DNA of 64,000 nt. Origin: CAWUFC02 sp963921335 (GTDB lineage: Bacteria > Pseudomonadota > Gammaproteobacteria > Pseudomonadales > Halieaceae). Of this stretch, positions 8,676 to 17,409 are shown piece after piece. The stretch lies in contig CAWUFC020000002.1 of assembly GCA_963921335.3 (NCBI GenBank), positions 682,001 through 746,000 on the forward strand, read 5' to 3'. Each line of letters opens with the position of its first letter. The first letter of the stretch is position 1. A model generated the notes under the pieces. The model saw nothing but the letters and a program-made list of their open reading frames with translations, was not told the DNA's origin and searched no databases. Made by a program: the position numbers and the translations under genes.

Positions 8676-8808
8676 GTTTACTGCTCCTGGATAAGAATCT
8701 CAGTTACCTATCACTTGTCCGCGTGACGGACTCCTGAGCAAAATAGTGAACTAGAATGTGTGAGGCGTGCGACAGGATTCGGAGCACACTCTATGACAGG
8801 TCGATGAC

Positions 8809-9772
8809 ATGAATGATGTGGTTTATACGGAGAAGACGGTGGCTTCGATGGACGCCTTCTCGGATGTAGAGGCGTATCTACTGGATCTGCCTAACCAGCT
8901 GGATGGTGGCTCATTCACCGCACACTGTCGCGAGCTCCGGCTGCAGGGCATCACACTCACCTATTTCCAAAGCCAGCAGTCCCTGGCTTTTCGATCAACC
9001 GTGCCGCCCAATACCAAGGTCATCGCCTTCTCCGCGCGCAGCGAGGACTCCCGGGCGATCTGGAGCGGTGCAGACATAGAGCCCAACACACTTTGCATTT
9101 TCAGGCCCGGTACAGATCACCTGTTTCGACTGCCACCAAACTGGTCCGACTACCAGATACTGGTTGACGACGCATTTTTACCCGCCCACATTCTGCGAGC
9201 TTTAACAGCAATCACAACACCGGAAAAGGGGCGCTTTCCGATGACGCCGGATGACGGGGATCGCCTGCGCGCACGCCTGGCGGCGGTGATGGACCTTGCA
9301 GCTAGCTTCAACGGGATAATAAACACCGCGGATCTGGCGGCCATGCTCAGTAATTTGCTGTTAGAACTTGTACAGAACATCCACGAAACTGTTATTCCTC
9401 GCGGTGCCATACCCCTGGACAGGCAACAGTATCGTCAAAGCCAGCTGGTTGAGCGATCTATTGAGCTGGTAAACAGCGCCGACTCCACCCTCAATACCGC
9501 CGCAGAACTGCAGGAAACGGTAGGCGCGAACAAATGGAAACTGCAACGCAGTTTCAAGCAACTGCTGGGATTGTCCCCCCTATCAGTACATGCTGCGTAT
9601 GCGATTAAATCGGGCACGCTTGGATATCTGTAGCGATAGTGATGCGGTCTCTATTGCCGATACCGCGGCAAAACATGGCTTCAGCAGTGCCAGCGAGTTT
9701 GCCGGTCATTACCGGCGATTTTTTGGAGAGCTTCCCTCACAAACCCGAAAAACCGTGGCATCTGAATCATAG
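8809..9772 (+). CDS. AraC-family transcriptional regulator, frameshifted in HTH domain
   Basis: A 320-residue AraC-type regulator when repaired. The N-terminal two thirds is a ligand-sensing region, and the C-terminus has a typical AraC DNA-binding domain. The frame opened at 8809 ends at 9633 just after KQLLGLS. The rest of the domain (YMLRMRLNRAR, then SIADTAAKHGFSSASEFAGHYRRFFGELP) continues in the next frame to 9772. Removing one C from the C6 run at 9575-9580 joins them as LGLSPYQYMLRMRL, the normal AraC sequence. If the indel is real, the regulator has lost its second helix-turn-helix. It is divergent from the pentein-like gene across 133 bases. Confidence 0.8.
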
Positions 9773-9793
9773 GGGTCTTTTCAAGAGTTACGC

Positions 9794-10267
9794 CTAACTG
9801 GGGTAGGTCACACTATTTACACACCAAAAGGTCTTACCACCGGGCGCATCCACCTCAACCTCGTCTCCCACCTCTCGCTTAAGCAGTGCTCGCGCTATGG
9901 GTGCGTCAATGGACACCATATCTTTCTCGGCATAAATCTCGTCGGGGCCAACAATCTGAAACTGTCGAATATCGCCGTCTTCGCTTTCTATCTCGACATG
10001 GGCACCAAAGAACACCTTGCCCTGCTGCTCGGGAGAGGGGTCGACAATGGTTACCTCTTCAAACAGCTTACTGATGTAGCGTACCCGCCGGTCAATCTCA
10101 CGCAGACGTCGCTTGTTATAGTGATAATCAGCATTCTCACTTCGGTCACCCAGCGAAGCGGCCCACGCCACCTTTTTGGTGATCTCGGGGCGCTCGGTCT
10201 TCCACAGATATTTCAGCTCTTCTCTCAGCTTTTCGTATCCGGGTCGGGTAATGAGTTTGGTCGGCAT
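9794..10267 (-). CDS. greB: Transcription elongation factor GreB
   Basis: A 157-residue GreA/GreB protein that binds the RNA polymerase secondary channel and stimulates cleavage of backtracked transcripts. The N-terminal coiled coil bears the catalytic acidic tip and family signature (GDRSENADYHYNKRRLREID), and the C-terminal domain contains IVGPDEIYAEKDMVSIDAPIA. The YHYNKRRLREID form and length indicate GreB rather than GreA. I start at the ATG at 10267 (MPTKLITRPGY) because the upstream ATG adds six residues absent from the family. Confidence 0.93.
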   Translation of the reverse strand: MPTKLITRPGYEKLREELKYLWKTERPEITKKVAWAASLGDRSENADYHYNKRRLREIDRRVRYISKLFEEVTIVDPSPEQQGKVFFGAHVEIESEDGDIRQFQIVGPDEIYAEKDMVSIDAPIARALLKREVGDEVEVDAPGGKTFWCVNSVTYPS

Positions 10268-10296
10268 CGCTGAAAATGGTCGCAATAAAGCTTAAC

Positions 10297-10367
10297 GGGG
10301 GCAGAGTACTTTGAAATCTCGTGCCCAAGAAACCTTCAAAACTGAGATTTCAAAGTACTCTGACCCC
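10297..10367. repeat. Long inverted repeat (GGGGTCAGAGTACTTT-type palindrome)
   Basis: Arms at 10297-10320 and 10344-10367 are 24 bp with one mismatch and are separated by a 23-base loop. The right arm ends in CTCTGACCCC. It lies between the convergent-facing end of an SDR gene and the start of greB, so it is intergenic. There is no T tract after either arm, so it is not a standard intrinsic terminator. It shares the GGGGTC/GACCCC ends with the palindromes at 38246 and 46616 and looks like a member of a dispersed repeat family. Confidence 0.85.
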
Positions 10368-10384
10368 ATTGTTTCAGTAGCTTT

Positions 10385-11275
10385 CTAGAGGTAGCACGCT
10401 GCCAGTTCTTCTGTTTTTTCCCAGAGCTCAGCAGCCAGTAACTCGTTGCGACCCAACGCCGTGCTCTTGGCCACCTTGCAGTCTGAGAAGTACTCGCCAC
10501 TGACATCGGCATTATCCGGATGTACGGCCACGTAACACTGGGTCGCGGCGCCCTGCCCTACGTTCTTCTCTATCGGCTTGGCAATAAAACCCAGTACGGT
10601 GGTGAAGAAGCTCTGTGCATCTCTCGCCAGGTTGGTCTGGATAATGCCCGGGTGCACCGCATTAACCACCACGCCGCTGCCTTCGAGCTGTTTCGCCATG
10701 TGTCGCGCGGTTAGCAGGTTCGCCAGTTTGCTCTGGCCATAGAACGGCCAGGGTTTGTACCCATGGCTGGCATCAAGGTTACTGAAATCGATGCCGCCTT
10801 TGGGAGTCATGGTATGTGCTGCGCTGCTCAATATTACAATCCTGCCAGCTTCAGCAGCTTTCACCTGGTCCAACAGGTTTTGAATCAGAATAAAGTGACC
10901 CACGTGGTTAGTGGCAAACTGCATTTCAAGCTCATGGGCATGACTGAGTTGATTCGGCGCCATGATGCCAGCATTGGTCATCAGCACGTCGATGGGTTTG
11001 TTCATCGCCTTAATGGTATCGGCCGCTGCCTTTACTGAGGCAAAGTCACTCAGCTCACAGGCGACAGGGGTGGCCTCGCCATCAACCGCATCACAGGCCG
11101 CCTTGGCTTTCTCCAGAGTGCGGGCCAGGCCAATCACATGAGCACCACGCGCACAGAGCGCCCGCATGCTCTCCTCGCCCAGGCCGGAATTCACGCCGGT
11201 AATCACGATGGTCTTGCCGCTGAGGTCCAAACCTGCGGTTACCTCTTCTGCTGTGCTCTTTCGGTTAAATGCCAT
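10385..11275 (-). CDS. SDR oxidoreductase (retinol dehydrogenase/WWOX-like)
   Basis: A 296-residue classical SDR. The cofactor motif is TGVNSGLG near residue 25, followed by NAG in LMTNAGIM and the catalytic tetrad piece YGQSKLANLL. A LARTLEKA segment after the second strand with Arg suggests an NADP preference. The sequence resembles the retinol dehydrogenase/protochlorophyllide reductase-like branch, which acts on lipophilic alcohols and ketones. I start at the ATG at 11275, preceded by GGGGGCG; the reading can be extended to 11320 but would overlap the next gene. It is the downstream partner of the serine hydrolase at 11317. Confidence 0.9.
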   Translation of the reverse strand: MAFNRKSTAEEVTAGLDLSGKTIVITGVNSGLGEESMRALCARGAHVIGLARTLEKAKAACDAVDGEATPVACELSDFASVKAAADTIKAMNKPIDVLMTNAGIMAPNQLSHAHELEMQFATNHVGHFILIQNLLDQVKAAEAGRIVILSSAAHTMTPKGGIDFSNLDASHGYKPWPFYGQSKLANLLTARHMAKQLEGSGVVVNAVHPGIIQTNLARDAQSFFTTVLGFIAKPIEKNVGQGAATQCYVAVHPDNADVSGEYFSDCKVAKSTALGRNELLAAELWEKTEELAACYL

Positions 11276-11316
11276 GCTACGCCCCCGCTTTCGGTGATGG
11301 CCGGCCCGTGAGCCGA

Positions 11317-12537
11317 TCAATCAATAATGGATGAGTAAACAATCGATTGCAGCTGTCCCCTGAAATCAAAGGTGCCAGACGGAATCAACTGGGTCATAAA
11401 TATTACGGACAAATCTTCGACCGGATCATTCCAGAAAATGGTGCTGGCCATACCGCCCCAGAAATACTCGCCCACTGAGCCCAGGGTTCCGCCCTTAACG
11501 GGATCCACACGCTGAGCAAAACCCAAGCCAAATCCCACACCCTCATAGGCGGTTTCACTGAAGCTGCCACGGGCGAATTCAGACATATCGGTGCCGCCAG
11601 GCAGGTGATTTCTTGTCATAAACCCAATGGTACGGGGGCCCAGAATTCGAGCACCGTTCAGTTCACCGCCATTGAGCAGCATCTGGCAAAAGCGATGGTA
11701 GTCCGCCATGGTCGAGACCAGACCACCCCCACCGGAGTAGAAGCTGCGGTTGCGATACTCACTGTTGTGCGGATCATCCTGCAGCACCAACTCTTTACTG
11801 AGATTGCGCTGATAACAGGCGCTGAATCGTTCCACCCGGTCATCGCTGATCTCAAATGCGGTGTCGACCATGCCCAGGGGCGCAAAAATGTGCTGCTGGA
11901 AGTATTCCGCCAGGCTCTGCCCGGAAATCACTTCAACAAGATGACCCAGCACATCAGTGGCCACTGAGTAGTTCCACTCGGTACCCGGGTTAAATTCCAG
12001 TGGCATCTGGGCCAGGTCATTCACCATTTGCTGCAGATCATAGCCGGGGCGGATATGTCCTATCTCCGCCTTGCGATAAGCCTGATCCACATTGGTGGCG
12101 CGCAGAAAGCTGTAGGTCAGACCTGATGTGTGCATAAACAGGTCGCGCACGGTCATGGTGGTAGTCGCAGCTTCGCTCAGCATCAGCGGCCAACTACCGG
12201 ACTTATATACCCGGAGCTTGCGCCAGGAAGGAATGTAGCGGTGCACGGGGTCGTTCAGCGAAAGCTTGCCCTGTTCCACCAGCATCATCAGGGCGACAGA
12301 GGTAACGGGCTTGGTCATCGAGTAGATACGAAAAATCGCATCCTCGCGCATGGCCAGATTGCGCTCGCGGTCCATCAGCCCCTCAGCCTCGAGATAGGCC
12401 ACCTCACCCCGACGAGCCACCAGGGTCAGGGTGCCGGCGATCTTGCCGGGCTCGACATAGCGGCTTCTTAAATGTTCACCGATACGGGCCAATCGTTCGC
12501 CGCACAGGCCCACAGACTCCGGTTGTACTGGGTTCAC
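11317..12537 (-). CDS. Beta-lactamase-family serine hydrolase (EstB-like)
   Basis: A 406-residue class C beta-lactamase-like esterase. The nucleophile motif is SMTK (S-x-x-K) near residue 95, and the second catalytic element is YSVATD, the Y-S/A-N position of the family. GGMAS near residue 365 takes the place of the KTG triad. No signal peptide is apparent, so the enzyme is probably cytoplasmic. Members hydrolyse esters such as lactones or aryl esters rather than antibiotics. It is upstream of an SDR with a 41-base gap and probably co-transcribed, giving an ester hydrolysis plus alcohol oxidation pair (inference). Confidence 0.92.
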   Translation of the reverse strand: MNPVQPESVGLCGERLARIGEHLRSRYVEPGKIAGTLTLVARRGEVAYLEAEGLMDRERNLAMREDAIFRIYSMTKPVTSVALMMLVEQGKLSLNDPVHRYIPSWRKLRVYKSGSWPLMLSEAATTTMTVRDLFMHTSGLTYSFLRATNVDQAYRKAEIGHIRPGYDLQQMVNDLAQMPLEFNPGTEWNYSVATDVLGHLVEVISGQSLAEYFQQHIFAPLGMVDTAFEISDDRVERFSACYQRNLSKELVLQDDPHNSEYRNRSFYSGGGGLVSTMADYHRFCQMLLNGGELNGARILGPRTIGFMTRNHLPGGTDMSEFARGSFSETAYEGVGFGLGFAQRVDPVKGGTLGSVGEYFWGGMASTIFWNDPVEDLSVIFMTQLIPSGTFDFRGQLQSIVYSSIID

Positions 12538-12578
12538 GCTTCACTCCAACATTGAGGTCGGCGCAAACCATATCACGA

Positions 12579-13151
12579 TTACAGCGCCAGTCCTCTGATG
12601 GCCTTTCTCAAGGCAGGCACCGCCTTCTCCTCAAACCACGGATTACGCCGCAGCCACAGGGTATTGCGCGGCGAGGGATGGGGCGTGGGCCAGTAGCGCG
12701 GGGCAAAGTCCTGCCAGCGCTTGACCCGCTCGGTGAGGGTTTCAGTGGTTTTTCCCAGGTAATAGTTCTGGGCGTAACTGCCCACCAGCACGGTCATTTC
12801 AATGTTGGGCATATGCGCCAATAGTTTTGCGTGCCACTGCTCAGAGCACACCGGCGGTGGCGGCAAGTCGCCTGACTTACGCTTGCCGGGGTAACAAAAG
12901 GCCATGGGCATGATGGCGATGCGACTCTCGTCGTAAAACAGGTCTTTGTCCATCTGTAACCACGCTCGCAGGCGATCACCGCTGGGGTCATTCCAGGGGA
13001 TGCCGGAATTATGCACTTTGGTGCCCGGCGCCTGACCGATAATCAGCAGGCGCGCATCACAGTGGGCCCGTACCACCGGGTTCGGCCCGAGGGGTAACTC
13101 GCATCGGGTGCAGGCGCGCACTTCATCCAGCAGATCATTCAGGGCTATCAT
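12579..13151 (-). CDS. Uracil-DNA glycosylase family protein
   Basis: A 190-residue member of the UDG superfamily. Motif A is IIGQAPGTKVHNSG, with the proline and glycine around the water-activating site, and motif B is HPSPRN, matching the H-P-S-P loop that inserts into DNA. A pair of cysteines near residues 15 and 18 (CTRCELPLGPNP) resembles the N-terminal iron-sulfur ligands of family 4/5 enzymes. It would remove uracil or a related base in repair. The gene is divergent from the YbfF-like gene with only six bases between starts. Confidence 0.8.
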   Translation of the reverse strand: MIALNDLLDEVRACTRCELPLGPNPVVRAHCDARLLIIGQAPGTKVHNSGIPWNDPSGDRLRAWLQMDKDLFYDESRIAIMPMAFCYPGKRKSGDLPPPPVCSEQWHAKLLAHMPNIEMTVLVGSYAQNYYLGKTTETLTERVKRWQDFAPRYWPTPHPSPRNTLWLRRNPWFEEKAVPALRKAIRGLAL

Positions 13152-13157
13152 GGCTCC

Positions 13158-13919
13158 ATGCTACTCAATTTCACGCAGCGCGGCGAAGGCCCGCCCGTCA
13201 TCCTGATTCACGGCCTTTTCGGCTCCGCCGGCAACCTGGGCATGGTCGCCCGGGGTCTGGCCGGAGATTTCAGTGTCTACTCCCTGGATATTCGCAACCA
13301 CGGCGATTCACCCTGGGATGACAACATGGACTACCCCTCATTAGCCGCAGATGTCACCCAAACTCTGGACCATCTGGGCATAGATACGTGTTCAATACTG
13401 GGACACTCCATGGGCGGAAAAATCGCCATGCAATTGGCCTGCGACTCTCCCCAGCGCGTGAATCGTCTAATTGTGGCTGACGTGGCCCCGGTGCATTATC
13501 CACCACATCACGACAGTACCCTGGCGGGACTGCTTGCGGTGGAACAAGCTGAACCCGCCAGTCGCAGCGACGCCGACGCCATACTCGCACGCACGATAGA
13601 CGAACCCGGTGTGCGCGCGTTTTTGCTCAAAAGCCTGCGCCGCGGGGAGGATGGGCGCTTTCGCTGGTTGCTGAACCGCCCCGCAATTGCACACAACTAC
13701 GAGGCGCTGGGCGGTGCAAATAGCGGCCAACCCTACACCGGCCCGACCCTGTTTATAAAAGGCAGTGAGTCCGACTACATCACCGAAGACCACCGCGAAC
13801 AGATTCAAAACCTGTTCCCGAACGCCCAGTTAAAGATCATCGCTGACACCGGTCACTGGCTGCATGCGGAGAAGCCAACGGTGTTCAACAGATTGGTGTT
13901 GGACTTCCTGCTTGGGTAA
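13158..13919 (+). CDS. ybfF: Alpha/beta-fold esterase, YbfF family
   Basis: A 253-residue hydrolase. The oxyanion segment is HGLFGSAGNLG, followed by DIRNHGDSP, the nucleophile elbow GHSMGG near residue 97 and a catalytic His in DTGHWLHAEKP at the C-terminus. Length and motif order match E. coli YbfF, which hydrolyses short acyl thioesters and esters. It precedes gcvP by 38 bases on the same strand and could be co-transcribed, though no functional link is known. Confidence 0.88.
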   Translation: MLLNFTQRGEGPPVILIHGLFGSAGNLGMVARGLAGDFSVYSLDIRNHGDSPWDDNMDYPSLAADVTQTLDHLGIDTCSILGHSMGGKIAMQLACDSPQRVNRLIVADVAPVHYPPHHDSTLAGLLAVEQAEPASRSDADAILARTIDEPGVRAFLLKSLRRGEDGRFRWLLNRPAIAHNYEALGGANSGQPYTGPTLFIKGSESDYITEDHREQIQNLFPNAQLKIIADTGHWLHAEKPTVFNRLVLDFLLG

Positions 13920-13957
13920 AATCCACGCTTTCCCGAACACCCCGGATTAGCGCATTT

Positions 13958-16834
13958 ATGAGTCAGAGCACCCTCACTGAGCTGGAAAACAACACCGATT
14001 TTATCCAGCGCCACATTGGGCCCTCACCGCAACAGCAAACCGCCATGGCGCAGGCCATAGGCTATGACTCCCTGCCAGCCCTGATCGAGGCCACAGTGCC
14101 AGAGAATATTCGTCGCACCCAGCCCATGGACCTGGACAGCGCCCGGACCCAACAGGCCGTTCTGGCACGGCTGAAAGAGATTGCCAGCAAGAACCAGGTC
14201 TTCACATCCTATATCGGCTGCGGCTACCACGACACATATACTCCTCCGGTTATCCTGCGCAATGTGCTGGAAAATCCGGGCTGGTACACCGCCTATACCC
14301 CCTACCAGCCCGAAATCTCCCAGGGGCGGCTGGAGGCACTGCTCAACTACCAGCAGGTGATCATTGACCTGACCGGGATGGAACTGGCCAACGCCTCCAT
14401 GCTGGACGAGGGTACGGCGGCAGCAGAGGCCATGACCCTGTGCCAGCGGGTCAATAAGAAGAACCGCAGCAACACCTTCATTGTGGCGGATGACTGCCAT
14501 CCACAGACCATTGCGGTGATTCAGACTCGCGCGCAAGCGCTGGATATTGAGGTGGTTATTGGCGACCCTGCGCAATTGCTGGAGGAAACCGAAGCCTTTG
14601 GCATGCTGCTGCAATACCCAGGCAGTTACGGTCATGTTCTCGATATCAGCCCGATCATTGAACAGGCACACGCGGCCAATACCCTGGTCACGGTGGCTGC
14701 AGACATTCTTTCGCTGCTGGTTCTGAAAGCGCCCGGTGAACTGGGCGCTGATGTGGTCGTCGGCAACAGCCAGCGTTTTGGCGTACCCATGGGTTTTGGC
14801 GGCCCCCACGCGGCCTTTTTTGCCACCCGCGACGCCTACAAGCGCTCTACTCCGGGGCGCATTATCGGCGTCTCGATCGACCGTCGAGGCAACCAGGCCC
14901 TGCGTATGGCCATGCAAACCCGCGAACAACATATTCGCCGGGAAAAGGCCACCAGTAATATATGTACCGCCCAGGCCCTGCTCGCCATCATGGCGGCATT
15001 TTATGCCATGTATCACGGCCCTGAGGGTTTGCGTCGTATCGCTGAGCGAGTACACCGCCTGACCCAGATGCTGGCCAGCGCCCTGGCGGATGCCGGCATG
15101 CAGCGCGTCAATGAACACTTTTTCGATACCCTGACCTACCAGGTCGGCAACCAGTCCGAAATCGCTGCCAAAGCCACAGCCGCCGGCATGAACCTGCGCC
15201 TGATTGGCGATGATCGCATCGGTATCGCCCTGGACGAGACCACCAACCGTGACGACCTGGCAGCGCTGTGTGAGGTGCTGGGTGCGGATGCTGACCTCGA
15301 TGCGCTGGACAATGCAGCACAGGGACAGGTGGCTTATCCATCGGCACTGGCACGGGAGATGGATTACCTCACTCATCCCATCTTCAGCCAGTATCACTCT
15401 GAAACCGAGATGCTGCGCTACATGCGCCGCCTGGAAGACAAGGATATCGCCCTCAACCGAGCCATGATTCCTCTGGGTTCGTGCACCATGAAGCTCAATG
15501 CCACCACTGAGATGATCGCGGTAACCTGGCCGGAGTTTGGCGGCATGCACCCGTTTGCACCTATGGCACAGGCGCAGGGCTATGCCCAATTACTGGATGA
15601 GCTTGAGCACATGCTCAAGGAATGTACCGGTTACGACGCGATATCCATGCAGCCCAATGCCGGCTCCCAGGGTGAATATGCCGGCCTGTTGGCGATTCGG
15701 CGTTATCACGAAAGTCGCGGCGATCAACAGCGCAACGTGTGCCTGATTCCCAGCTCAGCCCACGGCACCAACCCGGCCAGCGCAGCGCTGGCGGGCATGA
15801 AAGTCGTGATCGTGGGCTGCGACAGCGACGGCAATATCGATATGGCCGACCTGCGTGACAAAGCCGAACGGCATAGCGATGACCTGTCCTGCATCATGGT
15901 GACCTACCCCTCAACCCACGGGGTATTCGAAGAGACCATCATTGAGCTGTGCGAGATCGTGCACGATCATGGCGGCCAGGTGTATGTGGACGGTGCCAAT
16001 CTGAATGCCCTGGTGGGTCTCTCAGCGCCGGGCAAGTTCGGTGCCGATGTATCTCACTTGAACCTGCACAAAACGTTCTGCATTCCCCACGGTGGCGGCG
16101 GCCCGGGTATGGGTCCGATTGGCGTCGGCGCACACCTGGCGCCTTTTTTGCCCAGCCACCCCCTGCAACCGGTGGGTGATCTGGAAAATAACGATGTGGT
16201 CTCCAGTGCCGCCTTTGGCAGCGCCTCGATCCTGCCGATCTCATGGGCCTATGTTGCACTCATGGGTGGTGAGGGACTCACCCTGGCCACGGAGGTGGCC
16301 ATTCTCAGCGCCAACTATGTGGCCCATCGCCTCAAGGATCACTACCCGATCCTGTATACCGGCGCCAACGGACGCGTCGCCCACGAATGCATCATTGATA
16401 TTCGCCCGCTCAAGGAAGCCAGCGGCATCACCGAGGAAGATGTCGCCAAGCGACTGATTGATTTTGGCTTCCACGCGCCGACCATGTCATTCCCAGTGCC
16501 GGGCACCTTGATGGTGGAGCCCACCGAGAGTGAGTCGCAGTTTGAGCTGGATCGTTTTTGCGATGCCATGATTGCGATTCGTGAAGAGATCAGCCGGGTC
16601 CAGGACGGCAGCCTTGACCCCGAAGACAACCCCCTCCGCAATGCACCGCATCTGCTGCAGGATATTGTGGAGGACAACTGGGCTCACCCCTACTCCCGTG
16701 AAATGGCGGCTTACCCCGTCGAGAGTCTGCGCCAGAGTAAATACTGGGCACCGGTTAGCCGCATCGACAATGTCTACGGTGACCGCAACCTGTTTTGCGC
16801 CTGCCCGCCCATTGAGAGCTACCAGACCGAATAG
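13958..16834 (+). CDS. gcvP: Glycine dehydrogenase (decarboxylating), P protein
   Basis: A full-length 958-residue PLP enzyme that decarboxylates glycine and passes the aminomethyl group to the lipoyl H protein in the glycine cleavage system. It starts with the conserved FIQRHIGPS and carries YTPYQPEISQGRLE and the PLP lysine at residue 705 in NLHKTFCIPHGGGGPGMG. The single-chain form is typical of Gammaproteobacteria. The gcvT and gcvH genes are not next to it in this window, and no glycine riboswitch is visible in the short 38-base leader. Confidence 0.98.
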   Translation: MSQSTLTELENNTDFIQRHIGPSPQQQTAMAQAIGYDSLPALIEATVPENIRRTQPMDLDSARTQQAVLARLKEIASKNQVFTSYIGCGYHDTYTPPVILRNVLENPGWYTAYTPYQPEISQGRLEALLNYQQVIIDLTGMELANASMLDEGTAAAEAMTLCQRVNKKNRSNTFIVADDCHPQTIAVIQTRAQALDIEVVIGDPAQLLEETEAFGMLLQYPGSYGHVLDISPIIEQAHAANTLVTVAADILSLLVLKAPGELGADVVVGNSQRFGVPMGFGGPHAAFFATRDAYKRSTPGRIIGVSIDRRGNQALRMAMQTREQHIRREKATSNICTAQALLAIMAAFYAMYHGPEGLRRIAERVHRLTQMLASALADAGMQRVNEHFFDTLTYQVGNQSEIAAKATAAGMNLRLIGDDRIGIALDETTNRDDLAALCEVLGADADLDALDNAAQGQVAYPSALAREMDYLTHPIFSQYHSETEMLRYMRRLEDKDIALNRAMIPLGSCTMKLNATTEMIAVTWPEFGGMHPFAPMAQAQGYAQLLDELEHMLKECTGYDAISMQPNAGSQGEYAGLLAIRRYHESRGDQQRNVCLIPSSAHGTNPASAALAGMKVVIVGCDSDGNIDMADLRDKAERHSDDLSCIMVTYPSTHGVFEETIIELCEIVHDHGGQVYVDGANLNALVGLSAPGKFGADVSHLNLHKTFCIPHGGGGPGMGPIGVGAHLAPFLPSHPLQPVGDLENNDVVSSAAFGSASILPISWAYVALMGGEGLTLATEVAILSANYVAHRLKDHYPILYTGANGRVAHECIIDIRPLKEASGITEEDVAKRLIDFGFHAPTMSFPVPGTLMVEPTESESQFELDRFCDAMIAIREEISRVQDGSLDPEDNPLRNAPHLLQDIVEDNWAHPYSREMAAYPVESLRQSKYWAPVSRIDNVYGDRNLFCACPPIESYQTE

Positions 16835-16852
16835 ACTCGCCAGGAGGCGACC

Positions 16853-17137
16853 ATGGACCACAAAGTATTCCTGACCATCTTCGCCGCCGTATTTGTCGCC
16901 GAGCTGGGCGACAAAACCCAGCTGGCCACCATGCTGTTCGCCACTGATAAGGCAATCAGCCGCTGGCTGGTGTTTGCGGCGGCCTCCGCCGCGCTGGTAG
17001 TCGCAGCGGGAGTGGGCGTGCTGGCAGGCAGCATGCTGTCTGGGTACCTGAACGAAAGATACCTCGCCGTTGCTGCTGGTTTGGGCTTTATAGCGATTGG
17101 CAGCGTTACCCTCTATCGCGGCCTTGTACAGGTTTAA
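16853..17137 (+). CDS. TMEM165/GDT1 (UPF0016) family membrane protein
   Basis: A 94-residue protein with three hydrophobic segments. The family signature is AELGDKTQL (E-x-G-D-K-T) in the first helix. Single-repeat bacterial members of this size pair to form the two-repeat fold of cation/H+ exchangers such as MneA/GDT1, which move Mn2+ or Ca2+. It starts 18 bases after the gcvP stop, preceded by AGGAGG, and probably shares its transcript. Confidence 0.88.
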   Translation: MDHKVFLTIFAAVFVAELGDKTQLATMLFATDKAISRWLVFAAASAALVVAAGVGVLAGSMLSGYLNERYLAVAAGLGFIAIGSVTLYRGLVQV

Positions 17138-17409
17138 ACGGTCTCTCGCGGCTGCTTTTTGAACCAGTTCACACTTCCTAACAACAGCAACTATTTCATC
17201 ACCCAAAGTAAGGGTAATATCCGCTAGGTTTAATTATAGTCTTGGCTAGGTTCGCCTGGGCCAAACCTTTGCTGTAAGCACGCCATTTCATAGCGATCAG
17301 GCAGATCATCATCGGCCTGCGGCGCTCTATTGTATGCATGCAGCAAAAAGGCCCAGAACACTGGCTCTGAACGGGTATGACTATCTCGGGTATTGCTATC
17401 TAAGGAAGG
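17138..17409. other. Intergenic region before giant surface protein
   Basis: This stretch of 272 bases has no convincing reading frame. I see no strong terminator or repeat in it. An AAGGAAGG ribosome-binding site at 17402-17409 precedes the ATGs at 17410 and 17413. The promoter of the surface protein gene must lie here, but no clear -35/-10 pair can be chosen by eye. Confidence 0.6.

Noticed and set aside
14024..15589. A 521-codon open frame on the minus strand inside gcvP
   Set aside because: It is antisense to a full-length conserved GcvP. Its product is low-complexity in His, Gln and Gly and shows no recognisable domain; such frames are common opposite GC-rich genes.
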